A stretch of 35,743 nt of DNA from positions 14,161 through 49,903 of the forward strand of contig NZ_AZGO01000043.1 in assembly GCF_001435345.1 (NCBI RefSeq), written 5' to 3'. Positions 8,172-14,770 of this stretch are shown piece by piece. Made by a program: the position numbers and the translations under genes. The notes beneath the pieces were generated by a model. That model was given only the letters and a program-made list of their open reading frames with translations, was not told the origin of the DNA and made no database searches. This DNA is from Limosilactobacillus pontis DSM 8475 (GTDB lineage: Bacteria; Bacillota; Bacilli; Lactobacillales; Lactobacillaceae). Each line of letters begins with the position of its first letter. Positions within the stretch are counted from its first letter, which is position 1.

Positions 8172-8441
8172 ATGACATTAAAGAATACCAGTAACGCTGA
8201 CATCGTTGCCGCACGAATTGTGGCCGTCAATGGCAGGGCGGTCAAGGTTATCACCGAAGATGGCCAGAAGCTGCGCATTCTCCTCACCAAGCAATACCGC
8301 CAAGATAAGAACTGGTTGGCATCACTCAAAGACATCCTCAACGCGGGGATCTGGATCCCGGTCAATCGCCATCTGAAGCGGCTGTTCAACTACGACTGGC
8401 TGACCGGGCCAACCCCGGCCACCGTTCCCGTAAAGGATTAA
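8172..8441 (+). CDS. Small hypothetical protein
   Basis: An 89-residue cytoplasmic protein I do not recognise. It is basic in the middle (KLRILLTKQYRQDKNWL) and has a beta-rich N-terminal half, VAARIVAVNGRAVKVITEDG, suggesting a small beta-barrel-like fold followed by a helix. AAGGAAGGAATTAAC before the ATG is a good ribosome binding site and codon use matches the neighbours. An overlapping minus-strand frame looks like a shadow. Transcribed on its own, with no clear terminator before the LtaS gene. Confidence 0.7.
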   Translation: MTLKNTSNADIVAARIVAVNGRAVKVITEDGQKLRILLTKQYRQDKNWLASLKDILNAGIWIPVNRHLKRLFNYDWLTGPTPATVPVKD

Positions 8442-8561
8442 GTTTTCACAATAATTTAAGCAGAGATCATGTTTCGCGCTAATCTGTGATAGAATGATTT
8501 TGATTTGCTAAATTTACTCTGGCAAGTTAAACAAACACTTTGATTGCGAGGAACATTCCTA

Positions 8562-10694
8562 ATGAAAAAATTAAGCAAATTTGTGGACACTAGGATTGGC
8601 TTTTTCGTCCTCCTGGTCGTCCTTTTTTGGTTCAAAACCCTGTTTGCTTACTTTACCGACTTTAGCCTCGGGGTTGAGGGACCCTTTCAGTTCCTGATTC
8701 TAATCTTCAACCCCCTGGCAACCACTGCACTAATTTACAGCCTAGCATTCTACTTCAAACGGGCCCGCTTCTTCTACCCGGTGATCATGGGCTTGGACAT
8801 TGCCAACACGCTTTTGCTTTACCTCAACGTGATCTACTACCGGGAGTTCACGGACTTCATGACCATCGCCACGATGACTGGTTACTCCAAGGTCAACCAG
8901 GGTCTTAGTGGCAGTTCCTTGGCCCTGACCAATCTCCACGACGTTTTCTATTGGCTTGATATCGTGGTCATCCTGGTCCTGATGTTGCTGCGCAAGATCC
9001 ACTTCGACCCGCGGGCAATCGGCAGCCGGTTGGCCTTCGCCTTCACCTCAATGTCACTGGTCCTCTTCGGGGTCAACCTGGCATTTGGTGAGATGAGCCG
9101 TCCGCAGCTGCTTGGCCGGACCTTTGATCGCAACTACATCGTCAAGTACCTGGGGATCGACGCCTTCACTGGCTACGACCTAGTTAAGTCCCAGCACATC
9201 AACGATATGCGGCAGAGTGCTACCAAGTCCGAGCTGGAGAAGGTCAAGAAGTTCACGGACAAGCACTACGCTAAGGCGAACCCACAGATGTTCGGGATCG
9301 CCAAGGGACGGAACGTGATCGTCATTCACCTGGAGAGCTTCCAGCAGTTCATCATTGACAAGAAGATCAACGGCCAGGAAGTGACCCCCTTCCTGAACTC
9401 GCTCTACCACAGCAACGACACCTACGCTTTTGATAACTTCTTCCACCAGGTCGGCCAGGGGAAGACCAGTGACGCGGAAAACATGCTGGAAACTTCGACC
9501 TTTGGCCTGCCCCAGGGGTCCCTGTTTGCTACCTTGGGCAGTGACAACACCTTCCAGGGGGCCCCGGCAATTCTCAACCAACGGGCCGGCTACACCAGCG
9601 CGGTCTTCCACGGCAACGTTGCCAGCTTCTGGAACCGGAACAACGTCTACAAGAACCTTGGTTACCAGTACTTCTTCGACGCCAGCTACTACGATACGTC
9701 CGGTGACAAGGCAACCGGCTATGGACTGAAGGACAAGCTGCTCTTCAAGGACTCAATCAAGTACCTGCAGGCCCTCCAGCAGCCGTTCTATGCCAAGTAC
9801 ATCACGGTCACTAACCACTTCCCGTACGACCTGGATGATGAGGATAAGGATCCGAACTTCCAGACCACTAACACCGGTGACAGCAATGTCGATAACTACT
9901 TCGTGACTGCCCACTACCTCGACCAGTCTATCCAGCAGTTCTTCGACTACCTGAAGAAGACCGGTCTCTACGATCACTCCATCATCATGCTCTACGGTGA
10001 TCACTACGGAATCTCTAACAGCGAAAACACCTCGCTAGCTAGTGTTCTTGATAAGAACGCCGACGACTGGACCGACTTCGATAACGCCCAGCTCCAACGT
10101 GTCCCGATGATGTTCGTCATTCCACACTCCGGAGGCCACGGTCACATCGACCATACCTATGGTGGGGAAATCGACGTCCTGCCGACCCTGCTTCACTTGC
10201 TGGGGATTTCGTCCAAACGCTATATCCAATTTGGGACCGACCTCTTCTCCAAGCAGCACAGCCAGGTCGTCGCCTTCCGCAACCAGGATTTTGTCACCCC
10301 CCACTATACTGTGATCGGCGGCACGGTTTACGACAACCGGACTGGCAAGGAGGCCAAGCTGACCAAGAAGCAGCAGGAACGGATCAAGAAGGATCACGAG
10401 CTGGTCAACACCGAGCTTAGCCTGTCCGACTCACTCAACGAGAAGAACCTCCTCCGCTTCTACCATCCAAAGGGCTTCAAGGCGGTCAACCCGGCCGACT
10501 ACAACTACTCCAACGGGTTAAAGCGGGCCGAGCGAATCGAACGGAAGAAGGGGAATAAGTCGACTAGTCTCTATTCCGAGAACCATGATCAGTCGACCGA
10601 AAACGACTTCAGTACCGATGCACCGGAGCAGAACCACTCCTCGACCGATTCTAACCGGATCAAGATTACCAACCCGGATGCCAACAACAAGTAA
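8562..10694 (+). CDS. ltaS: Lipoteichoic acid synthase (LtaS family)
   Basis: This polymerises glycerol phosphate from phosphatidylglycerol to build lipoteichoic acid on the outer face of the membrane. It is 710 residues long, with about five N-terminal membrane segments (residues 10-180) and then an extracellular sulfatase-like domain. Catalytic residues can be placed: Glu258 in HLES, the nucleophile Thr302 in GKTSDAEN, His419 in TNHFPY, and Asp480-His481 in GDHYG. I chose the ATG at 8562 because GAGGAA lies 8 bases upstream and the residue positions then match S. aureus LtaS closely (Thr300 there). The last 60 residues are a hydrophilic Ser/Asn/Asp tail after YNYSNGLKRAE, longer than the minimal enzyme. 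Single gene with its own terminator. Confidence 0.95.
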   Translation: MKKLSKFVDTRIGFFVLLVVLFWFKTLFAYFTDFSLGVEGPFQFLILIFNPLATTALIYSLAFYFKRARFFYPVIMGLDIANTLLLYLNVIYYREFTDFMTIATMTGYSKVNQGLSGSSLALTNLHDVFYWLDIVVILVLMLLRKIHFDPRAIGSRLAFAFTSMSLVLFGVNLAFGEMSRPQLLGRTFDRNYIVKYLGIDAFTGYDLVKSQHINDMRQSATKSELEKVKKFTDKHYAKANPQMFGIAKGRNVIVIHLESFQQFIIDKKINGQEVTPFLNSLYHSNDTYAFDNFFHQVGQGKTSDAENMLETSTFGLPQGSLFATLGSDNTFQGAPAILNQRAGYTSAVFHGNVASFWNRNNVYKNLGYQYFFDASYYDTSGDKATGYGLKDKLLFKDSIKYLQALQQPFYAKYITVTNHFPYDLDDEDKDPNFQTTNTGDSNVDNYFVTAHYLDQSIQQFFDYLKKTGLYDHSIIMLYGDHYGISNSENTSLASVLDKNADDWTDFDNAQLQRVPMMFVIPHSGGHGHIDHTYGGEIDVLPTLLHLLGISSKRYIQFGTDLFSKQHSQVVAFRNQDFVTPHYTVIGGTVYDNRTGKEAKLTKKQQERIKKDHELVNTELSLSDSLNEKNLLRFYHPKGFKAVNPADYNYSNGLKRAERIERKKGNKSTSLYSENHDQSTENDFSTDAPEQNHSSTDSNRIKITNPDANNK

Positions 10695-10702
10695 CCCAAT
10701 GA

Positions 10703-10741
10703 TTAAGACCCACTGTCGCTTTATGTGACGGCGGGCCCTTT
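10703..10741 (+). terminator. Terminator after ltaS
   Basis: CCCACTGTCGC and GACGGCGGG form a GC-rich stem followed by CCTTTTATTT. The T tract merges into the 16-base palindrome at 10742-10757. Confidence 0.7.
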
Positions 10742-10757
10742 TATTTCCCGGGAAATA
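10742..10757. repeat. 16-bp perfect palindrome, copy 1
   Basis: TATTTCCCGGGAAATA is its own reverse complement. The same 16-mer occurs at 32776-32791, again attached to the T tract of a terminator, with three identical bases on the left and two on the right. Function unknown. Confidence 0.75.
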
Positions 10758-10858
10758 TCTACCCGGTGAAACTTAATAATCTCCTAAATTTGATCAGCCC
10801 AAGTGGCAACCATTACTTGGTCTGGTAGAATGGGGGACAAACAATAGGAGGGATATGC

Positions 10859-11356
10859 TTGCCTTTAACTGTTAAACTGCTCAACCCAAGTCTACCTGAA
10901 TATCGACAGGTCAAGGCGCTCTACTACCGGGCCTTCCCGAAGTACGAACAGGAGGCCTGGAGCCGGCTGCTCTTCAAGCGGCTTTTCCGGCGGGCCGACT
11001 TCCTGGTCTTCTATGACCATGACCATTTTGTCGGTCTTTCCTACGTCATCCACCACTACGGAATCCACTATGTTCTCTACCTGGCAGTCAACGACCAGGT
11101 TCGATCTCGGGGCTACGGGAGCCGAATCCTCGACCAGCTCAAGCGGCAGTATGCTCCAGACATCCTGATCCTGGATATCGAGCAGCCGGACGCCGCGGCG
11201 GCTAACAATCACCAGCGTTTGCGCCGACTGCGCTTCTACCGCAAAAATGGTTTTACCCTGACGGAGCGTTTGACGAGAACACCAGAAGTCACCTACCAGT
11301 TGTTGGCAACCCGGCAGCGGGTTGAACACACCAAGGTCGACGAAATGTTTGGCTAA
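10859..11356 (+). CDS. GNAT-family N-acetyltransferase
   Basis: This is a GCN5-related acetyl-CoA transferase of 165 residues, cytoplasmic. The acetyl-CoA loop is seen as VRSRGYGSRILDQLK near residues 80-95 (R/QxxGxG/A type), followed by a beta-strand ILILDIE and a C-terminal RRLRFYRKNGF segment typical of GNAT motif B. The start is TTG at 10859, set by AGGAGG 7 bases upstream; the ATG four bases earlier is out of frame and reads only six codons. Substrate unknown. Monocistronic, between two terminators. Confidence 0.85.
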   Translation: MPLTVKLLNPSLPEYRQVKALYYRAFPKYEQEAWSRLLFKRLFRRADFLVFYDHDHFVGLSYVIHHYGIHYVLYLAVNDQVRSRGYGSRILDQLKRQYAPDILILDIEQPDAAAANNHQRLRRLRFYRKNGFTLTERLTRTPEVTYQLLATRQRVEHTKVDEMFG

Positions 11357-11364
11357 TAATATTG

Positions 11365-11404
11365 AAATGGGACTGTAGCAGTATTTGCCGCAGTCCCATT
11401 TTTA
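11365..11404 (+). terminator. Terminator after the GNAT gene
   Basis: AAATGGGACTG and CAGTCCCATTTTT, with an extra AGCAG/CCGC segment near the loop. Perfect outer stem of 11 pairs; its A-rich left side lets it work for minus-strand transcripts as well. Confidence 0.9.
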
Positions 11405-11496
11405 AGATATTCAATGTGGTGAGCCGAACTTCTTCATCCATCACCACGATCCACGAGAATGGCATCCATCTTCACGACATGGTCCTGACAATACCG

Positions 11497-12726
11497 TTAG
11501 TGCCATAGCCGCTGCCAGAAGTTTCCCCGGGCAACATTATCAGTGCTGGTCAGCCGGTATGTCAGCGGACCACCGTCAAGGGTCTTGACCTGACTACTGG
11601 AAAGGTCGAGATCCCCCAGGGTCTGGTTGCGGCGAAGTGGCGCCACCAGTTGTCCCTGTTTATTTAGGTATTGCTTCTTCATCTTGACCGCTAACGTGTA
11701 CTTGTGAATATGACCGCCGGCATTCCAGACCGTGATCTGCTTTGGACTAAGTGTCGCCTGACGGGTTTGCCCATCGGCCAGTGGCTGCTGGCGGATATTC
11801 TTCGGTAGGGTGATGGTCTGCAGACGGTCACTCTGCTTTAGCATCTGGTACAGGCGCTGGGTCTGTACAAAGCGGTTATCCTTGTTCTGGCCGTTAGCGT
11901 GGAGTACCACCGTGATGATCCGGTGACCCCGGTAGTTCCCGGTACTGACAAAGCAGGCCCCCGCCTTGTCCGAGGTTCCCGTCTTCAGGCCGTCAATCGT
12001 CACCCCCGGTACGGTATACTTGCCACCGGGCAGCATCTCGTTCAGGTTCTTTTCGGTCTTTGTCTTACCCTTACTAATCATGAAGGTGGCCTGCTTCTGG
12101 GCCGTGACCTGGAGCAGCTGCGGGTAATGGTTTACTAGGTAGCGGGCCAGGATGGCAACATCCGTAGCCGTCATGGCGTTTTCGGCATTGTCCGCGTACT
12201 GCTTAGAAGCCAATGACTTCAGGTCCCCGTTAGTCAGCCCAACCGGATTGACAATCGTGTAATTTTTCAAGCCAATATCTCGAGCCTTCTGTTGGAGCTT
12301 CATGTCAAATTCATCCAGGCTGTCCCCGGCTGCCGCTGATAAGGCCAGCGCCGCCCCGTCAGCTGACTTGACCAAGGAGGCGTTCAACAGCTCCCGGACC
12401 GTGTAGGCATTCCCCTCCTGCAGGCCGATTGCCAAATACTGGGGATCATTTGAGATATCAGCAACCCCACTGTCAATCTTGACCTTGGTATCACCGGTGA
12501 TCTGCTTGCTGTGGACCTCATCTTCAATCACCACCGCCGTCAGGAGCTTGCTGATCGAGGCAATTGGCAACTTCTTTTGGGCGTTTTGTTCATAGATCAC
12601 CTGACCAGTAGAGGCATCCACCATTACCGCGGCCGAGGCATCAATCAGTGGCTTTGCGTGTGCAGGGGGCACAGTCATCCCAAGCAGCAGGGGGATCATC
12701 AATAAGAGTGCCAAAAACTTTTTCAT
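11497..12726 (-). CDS. dacA: D-alanyl-D-alanine carboxypeptidase (PBP5 type)
   Basis: This is a low-molecular-weight penicillin-binding protein that trims the terminal D-Ala from peptidoglycan pentapeptides outside the cell. It is 409 residues long. A signal peptide is clear: MKKFLALLLMIPLLLG with a PAHA/K cleavage site. The three active-site motifs are SISK (SxxK) near residue 59, SAD in place of the textbook SxN near residue 120, and KTG in DGLKTGTSDKAG near residue 250. SAD seems usual in lactobacillar DacA, so I do not call it a defect. The start at 12726 has GGAGG 5 bases upstream. The C-terminus NFWQRLWH is aromatic and amphipathic, consistent with membrane attachment. It lies divergent from a YkuD-like gene and next to an L,D-transpeptidase; DacA makes the tetrapeptides such enzymes use. 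Confidence 0.93.
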   Translation of the reverse strand: MKKFLALLLMIPLLLGMTVPPAHAKPLIDASAAVMVDASTGQVIYEQNAQKKLPIASISKLLTAVVIEDEVHSKQITGDTKVKIDSGVADISNDPQYLAIGLQEGNAYTVRELLNASLVKSADGAALALSAAAGDSLDEFDMKLQQKARDIGLKNYTIVNPVGLTNGDLKSLASKQYADNAENAMTATDVAILARYLVNHYPQLLQVTAQKQATFMISKGKTKTEKNLNEMLPGGKYTVPGVTIDGLKTGTSDKAGACFVSTGNYRGHRIITVVLHANGQNKDNRFVQTQRLYQMLKQSDRLQTITLPKNIRQQPLADGQTRQATLSPKQITVWNAGGHIHKYTLAVKMKKQYLNKQGQLVAPLRRNQTLGDLDLSSSQVKTLDGGPLTYRLTSTDNVARGNFWQRLWH

Positions 12727-12754
12727 ATTTTCCTCCAAAATAGTTAATGATACG

Positions 12755-12783
12755 ATAAGATAGAAATGAGATTAACATCGCAA
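12755..12783 (-). promoter_or_regulatory. Predicted dacA promoter
   Basis: On the minus strand TTGCGA and TCTTAT are 17 bases apart, ending about 29 bases before the dacA start. The region overlaps the leader of the divergent YkuD-like gene. Confidence 0.4.
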
Positions 12784-12795
12784 GGGATTGATCAA

Positions 12796-13362
12796 ATGAA
12801 TAACAAGCAAAAGCAGTTTATCTTGCTCACGACGGCCATGTTTGCCGTCATCGTCCTTATCTTCAACATTCACGCCTACGTCGACAGCAGTCGCTTCATC
12901 AGTGGTGCCAGTCGCCCGAGTCAGGTCCTTAACGTTAACCGGCTCCGCCATCCAAACATCAACAAGCCATCTGAGCACCGGCACTACCTGGACCTATCCA
13001 AACAGGGCCAGCTGCGGCTCATCATGGTACCCGGGCTAAACCGTCTTTACGTGCTCAGCGGACAGCGGGTGGTCTACATCATGCACACCCGTACCAACAT
13101 TCAACGACGAGCACTCACCAGTCAGGGACACCATGGCCAACAGGTTGCCCACGTCAATTCCGACCACACCCTGGCAGGGCGCAACTGGTCGGCACTGAGT
13201 CATCAGTGCTACATCATCGCCCCCGCAACGGTTGACCAGGACCATGTTGCCAAGGACTGGCTGAAGACGGCATTTGCCTTTCCCAACAGCATCCAGTTAT
13301 CACAGCCGGATGCCCAGTGGCTCCAATCCCTGCCCAAAAACACCAAGATCATCATTCGTTAA
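12796..13362 (+). CDS. YkuD-like membrane-anchored protein lacking catalytic residues
   Basis: A 188-residue protein with an N-terminal membrane anchor (FILLTTAMFAVIVLIF) and an outside domain. Its C-terminus aligns with that of the L,D-transpeptidase encoded at 13571-14227: SIQLSQPDAQWL...LPKNTKIII against CIRLSVPDARWM...LPVGTKVVI. Upstream, LNRLYVLSGQRVVYIM matches KNRTYLYDGSKLIYTM. At the catalytic site the Cys aligns with Ser165, the Arg with Gln167, and the preceding SHG with FPN. It is therefore a YkuD-fold protein predicted to be inactive as a transpeptidase. The start at 12796 has AAGGGA 8 bases upstream; an ATG at 12766 has none. It is 12 bases ahead of a small membrane protein, probably one operon. 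The homology is by eye and should be confirmed by structure prediction. Confidence 0.72.
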   Translation: MNNKQKQFILLTTAMFAVIVLIFNIHAYVDSSRFISGASRPSQVLNVNRLRHPNINKPSEHRHYLDLSKQGQLRLIMVPGLNRLYVLSGQRVVYIMHTRTNIQRRALTSQGHHGQQVAHVNSDHTLAGRNWSALSHQCYIIAPATVDQDHVAKDWLKTAFAFPNSIQLSQPDAQWLQSLPKNTKIIIR

Positions 13363-13374
13363 GGGAGGATCATC

Positions 13375-13584
13375 ATGCTTAGACAGTACCTAACGCCGGC
13401 GTTTCTTCGTCACCTCGTCATCAGTGACGGCGCCCTGGTTGTTTTAATCATCATCTATAACTTGCTCGCGATGCTTATTCCCATTGTAAAGCTCACCTGG
13501 CTGACGGGACTCTGCATCTTCATCCTGATCAACGTAATCCTAATCGGTCTAAAGGTGGTTATCCCGCTACTTAACCAACGATGA
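13375..13584 (+). CDS. Small two-helix membrane protein (paralog A)
   Basis: A 69-residue protein with two hydrophobic stretches, about residues 18-37 (GALVVLIIIYNLLAMLIPIV) and 42-63. GGGAGG lies 6 bases before the ATG. It resembles the 80-residue protein at 14421-14663: LIIIYNLL matches VLLVIVYNLC, and LINVILIGLKVVIPLLNQR matches LMNLCLFFKLGLDVIDRILQQK-like residues. It follows the YkuD-like gene by 12 bases and its stop overlaps the end of the convergent L,D-transpeptidase gene by 14 bases. No known family recognised. The pairing of each paralog with a membrane-anchored YkuD-type unit suggests a shared envelope role, which is inference. Confidence 0.75.
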   Translation: MLRQYLTPAFLRHLVISDGALVVLIIIYNLLAMLIPIVKLTWLTGLCIFILINVILIGLKVVIPLLNQR

Positions 13585-14227
13585 CGACCTTGGTGCCAAC
13601 CGGTAAGTTCTGCTCCATCCAGCGGGCATCGGGAACTGACAGACGAATACAGCCGTGTGATCCCTGGGTCTTACCCAGTTTGGCCGCTTCCTTTATGTTG
13701 TACGATCCATCGGCCGTGGTCGGTACGCTGTGGAAGAGGTACTCCCCGTGGTTCAGCCAGGAAGTGTAGTAGTTAGCCCCTTCCTGCAATTTGGCGTTGT
13801 AAAAGCTATCACCACGCTCCTGTTGAACATGGAAGGTCCCGGTCGGAGTGGCGCTCTTCTCCCTGCCGGTCTTGGGATCCTTCTTGTAGATGCCGCCGGT
13901 ACAATACATTGTATAGATAAGCTTTGACCCGTCGTAGAGGTAGGTCCGGTTCTTCTTTAGGTCCACCTTAACCCAGAGGTCCTTAACCTTATTAACATCC
14001 GGGTAGGGAACCGTTTCTGAGGACTTACGCCAGTTAATCGGCTTCCGCAGATAGTGGCTTCCCGTCCCCCTCCCCATGCTATTTGGGCGTTTTACGGGGC
14101 AACTGGCCGCTGCCTGACGCGGTTGCTGAGCCCGCTGGCGGTGGTCCCGTAATTGTGGCGTCACAGCCAGTACAATGACAATTAAGCAGAACGCCCCATA
14201 GATCCAATACTTCGCTCGTTTGTTCAA
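13571..14227 (-). CDS. L,D-transpeptidase (YkuD family)
   Basis: This is an active-looking L,D-transpeptidase that would make 3-3 peptidoglycan cross-links or attach proteins to the wall. It is 218 residues long: a short basic N-terminus, one membrane helix (YWIYGAFCLIVIVLAV), a linker, then the YkuD domain from about residue 75. The catalytic signature is intact: HSVPTTADG supplies the first His and SHGCIRLS the second His and nucleophile Cys193 with Arg195. The start is TTG at 14227, set by AAAGGAG 8 bases upstream. It needs tetrapeptide donors of the kind DacA, 1.3 kb away, produces. It is convergent with small membrane protein A, and its promoter overlaps a divergent one. Confidence 0.92.
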   Translation of the reverse strand: MNKRAKYWIYGAFCLIVIVLAVTPQLRDHRQRAQQPRQAAASCPVKRPNSMGRGTGSHYLRKPINWRKSSETVPYPDVNKVKDLWVKVDLKKNRTYLYDGSKLIYTMYCTGGIYKKDPKTGREKSATPTGTFHVQQERGDSFYNAKLQEGANYYTSWLNHGEYLFHSVPTTADGSYNIKEAAKLGKTQGSHGCIRLSVPDARWMEQNLPVGTKVVIVG

Positions 14228-14254
14228 GTTCTTAGCTCCTTTTTTCAAAGTTAA

Positions 14255-14283
14255 TTTACATCAAAAAACAACACTATTATACT
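14255..14283 (+). promoter_or_regulatory. Plus-strand promoter of the micro-ORF operon
   Basis: TTTACA and TATACT with a 17-base spacer. It drives the 25-codon ORF and small membrane protein B. Its -10 box shares four bases with the -10 box of the opposing Ldt promoter. Confidence 0.75.
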
Positions 14284-14304
14284 GACAGTAAAGCAATTAT
14301 TCAA
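14276..14304 (-). promoter_or_regulatory. Minus-strand promoter of the L,D-transpeptidase gene
   Basis: TTGAAT and a perfect TATAAT with a 17-base spacer on the minus strand. It overlaps the plus-strand promoter, so one polymerase should block the other. Confidence 0.8.
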
Positions 14305-14328
14305 TCATAGAAAAGTCAAGTGAGTATC

Positions 14329-14406
14329 ATGCGTGATAATTTAAAAATTCCTTACCTAACCGCCCTGGTCTTCTTCGTCGTCGCCGCGCTGGTCGCCAAC
14401 TTGTAG
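14329..14406 (+). CDS. 25-residue single-helix membrane peptide
   Basis: The peptide begins MRDNLKIPYLT and continues with a hydrophobic stretch ALVFFVVAALVANL, so it is one membrane helix with a charged N-terminus. A modest AAGTGAG site precedes the ATG. Its TAG stop lies inside TAGGAGG, the ribosome binding site of the next gene, a layout expected for translational coupling. It resembles the anchor helices of the two YkuD-type proteins nearby, so it could be a relic of a third such gene, or a genuine small membrane peptide. Sequence alone does not decide. Confidence 0.5.
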   Translation: MRDNLKIPYLTALVFFVVAALVANL

Positions 14407-14420
14407 GAGGTGCACATTAA

Positions 14421-14663
14421 ATGGAAAACATCCTCAGTTATCCCCGGCGGTGCTGGACGTATATCATCCACCACCATTGGTCTAAGGACATTCTGCGGGC
14501 CAACCTCTTTTACGTCCTCCTCGTGATCGTGTACAACCTCTGCCACTTTTCACTGGCCGCCATTCATTGGCACGTCTTCAACCAGTTCTTCTGGCTGATG
14601 AACCTCTGCCTCTTCTTCAAGCTCGGCCTCGACGTTATTGACCGCATCCTCCAGCAAAAGTAA
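14421..14663 (+). CDS. Small two-helix membrane protein (paralog B)
   Basis: An 80-residue protein with a basic, His- and aromatic-rich N-terminus, hydrophobic stretches at about residues 28-46 (NLFYVLLVIVYNLCHFSLAA) and 52-72, and an amphipathic end DVIDRILQQK. It is a divergent relative of the 69-residue protein at 13375-13584. TAGGAGG lies 10 bases upstream and overlaps the stop of the 25-residue ORF. Ends in a strong terminator shared with the convergent BASS gene. Function unknown. Confidence 0.75.
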   Translation: MENILSYPRRCWTYIIHHHWSKDILRANLFYVLLVIVYNLCHFSLAAIHWHVFNQFFWLMNLCLFFKLGLDVIDRILQQK

Positions 14664-14690
14664 AGATAATTCGTCACCACGTTAGCGATT

Positions 14691-14743
14691 AAAAATAAGC
14701 GGGCCCTGGTATTCGGTAAATCCGAACGCCGGGACCCGCTTTA
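14691..14743. terminator. Bidirectional terminator between paralog B and the BASS gene
   Basis: A long GC-rich hairpin, GCGGGCCCTGG...TTCGG, TAAA loop, CCGAA...CCGGGACCCGC. The minus strand has a TTATTTTT tail; the plus strand has only a short CTTTAT tail. Confidence 0.8.
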
Positions 14744-14770
14744 TGCTGGGGTCTTTTCATCATTAGGCTA

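Noticed and set aside
8093-8389. 98-codon minus-strand frame overlapping the 89-residue protein
   Set aside because: The plus-strand frame has a better ribosome binding site and codon use; the minus frame reads like antisense.
12350-12380. SAD instead of SxN in DacA, as a sign of inactivation
   Set aside because: The other two motifs are intact, and this variant appears usual for lactobacillar carboxypeptidases.
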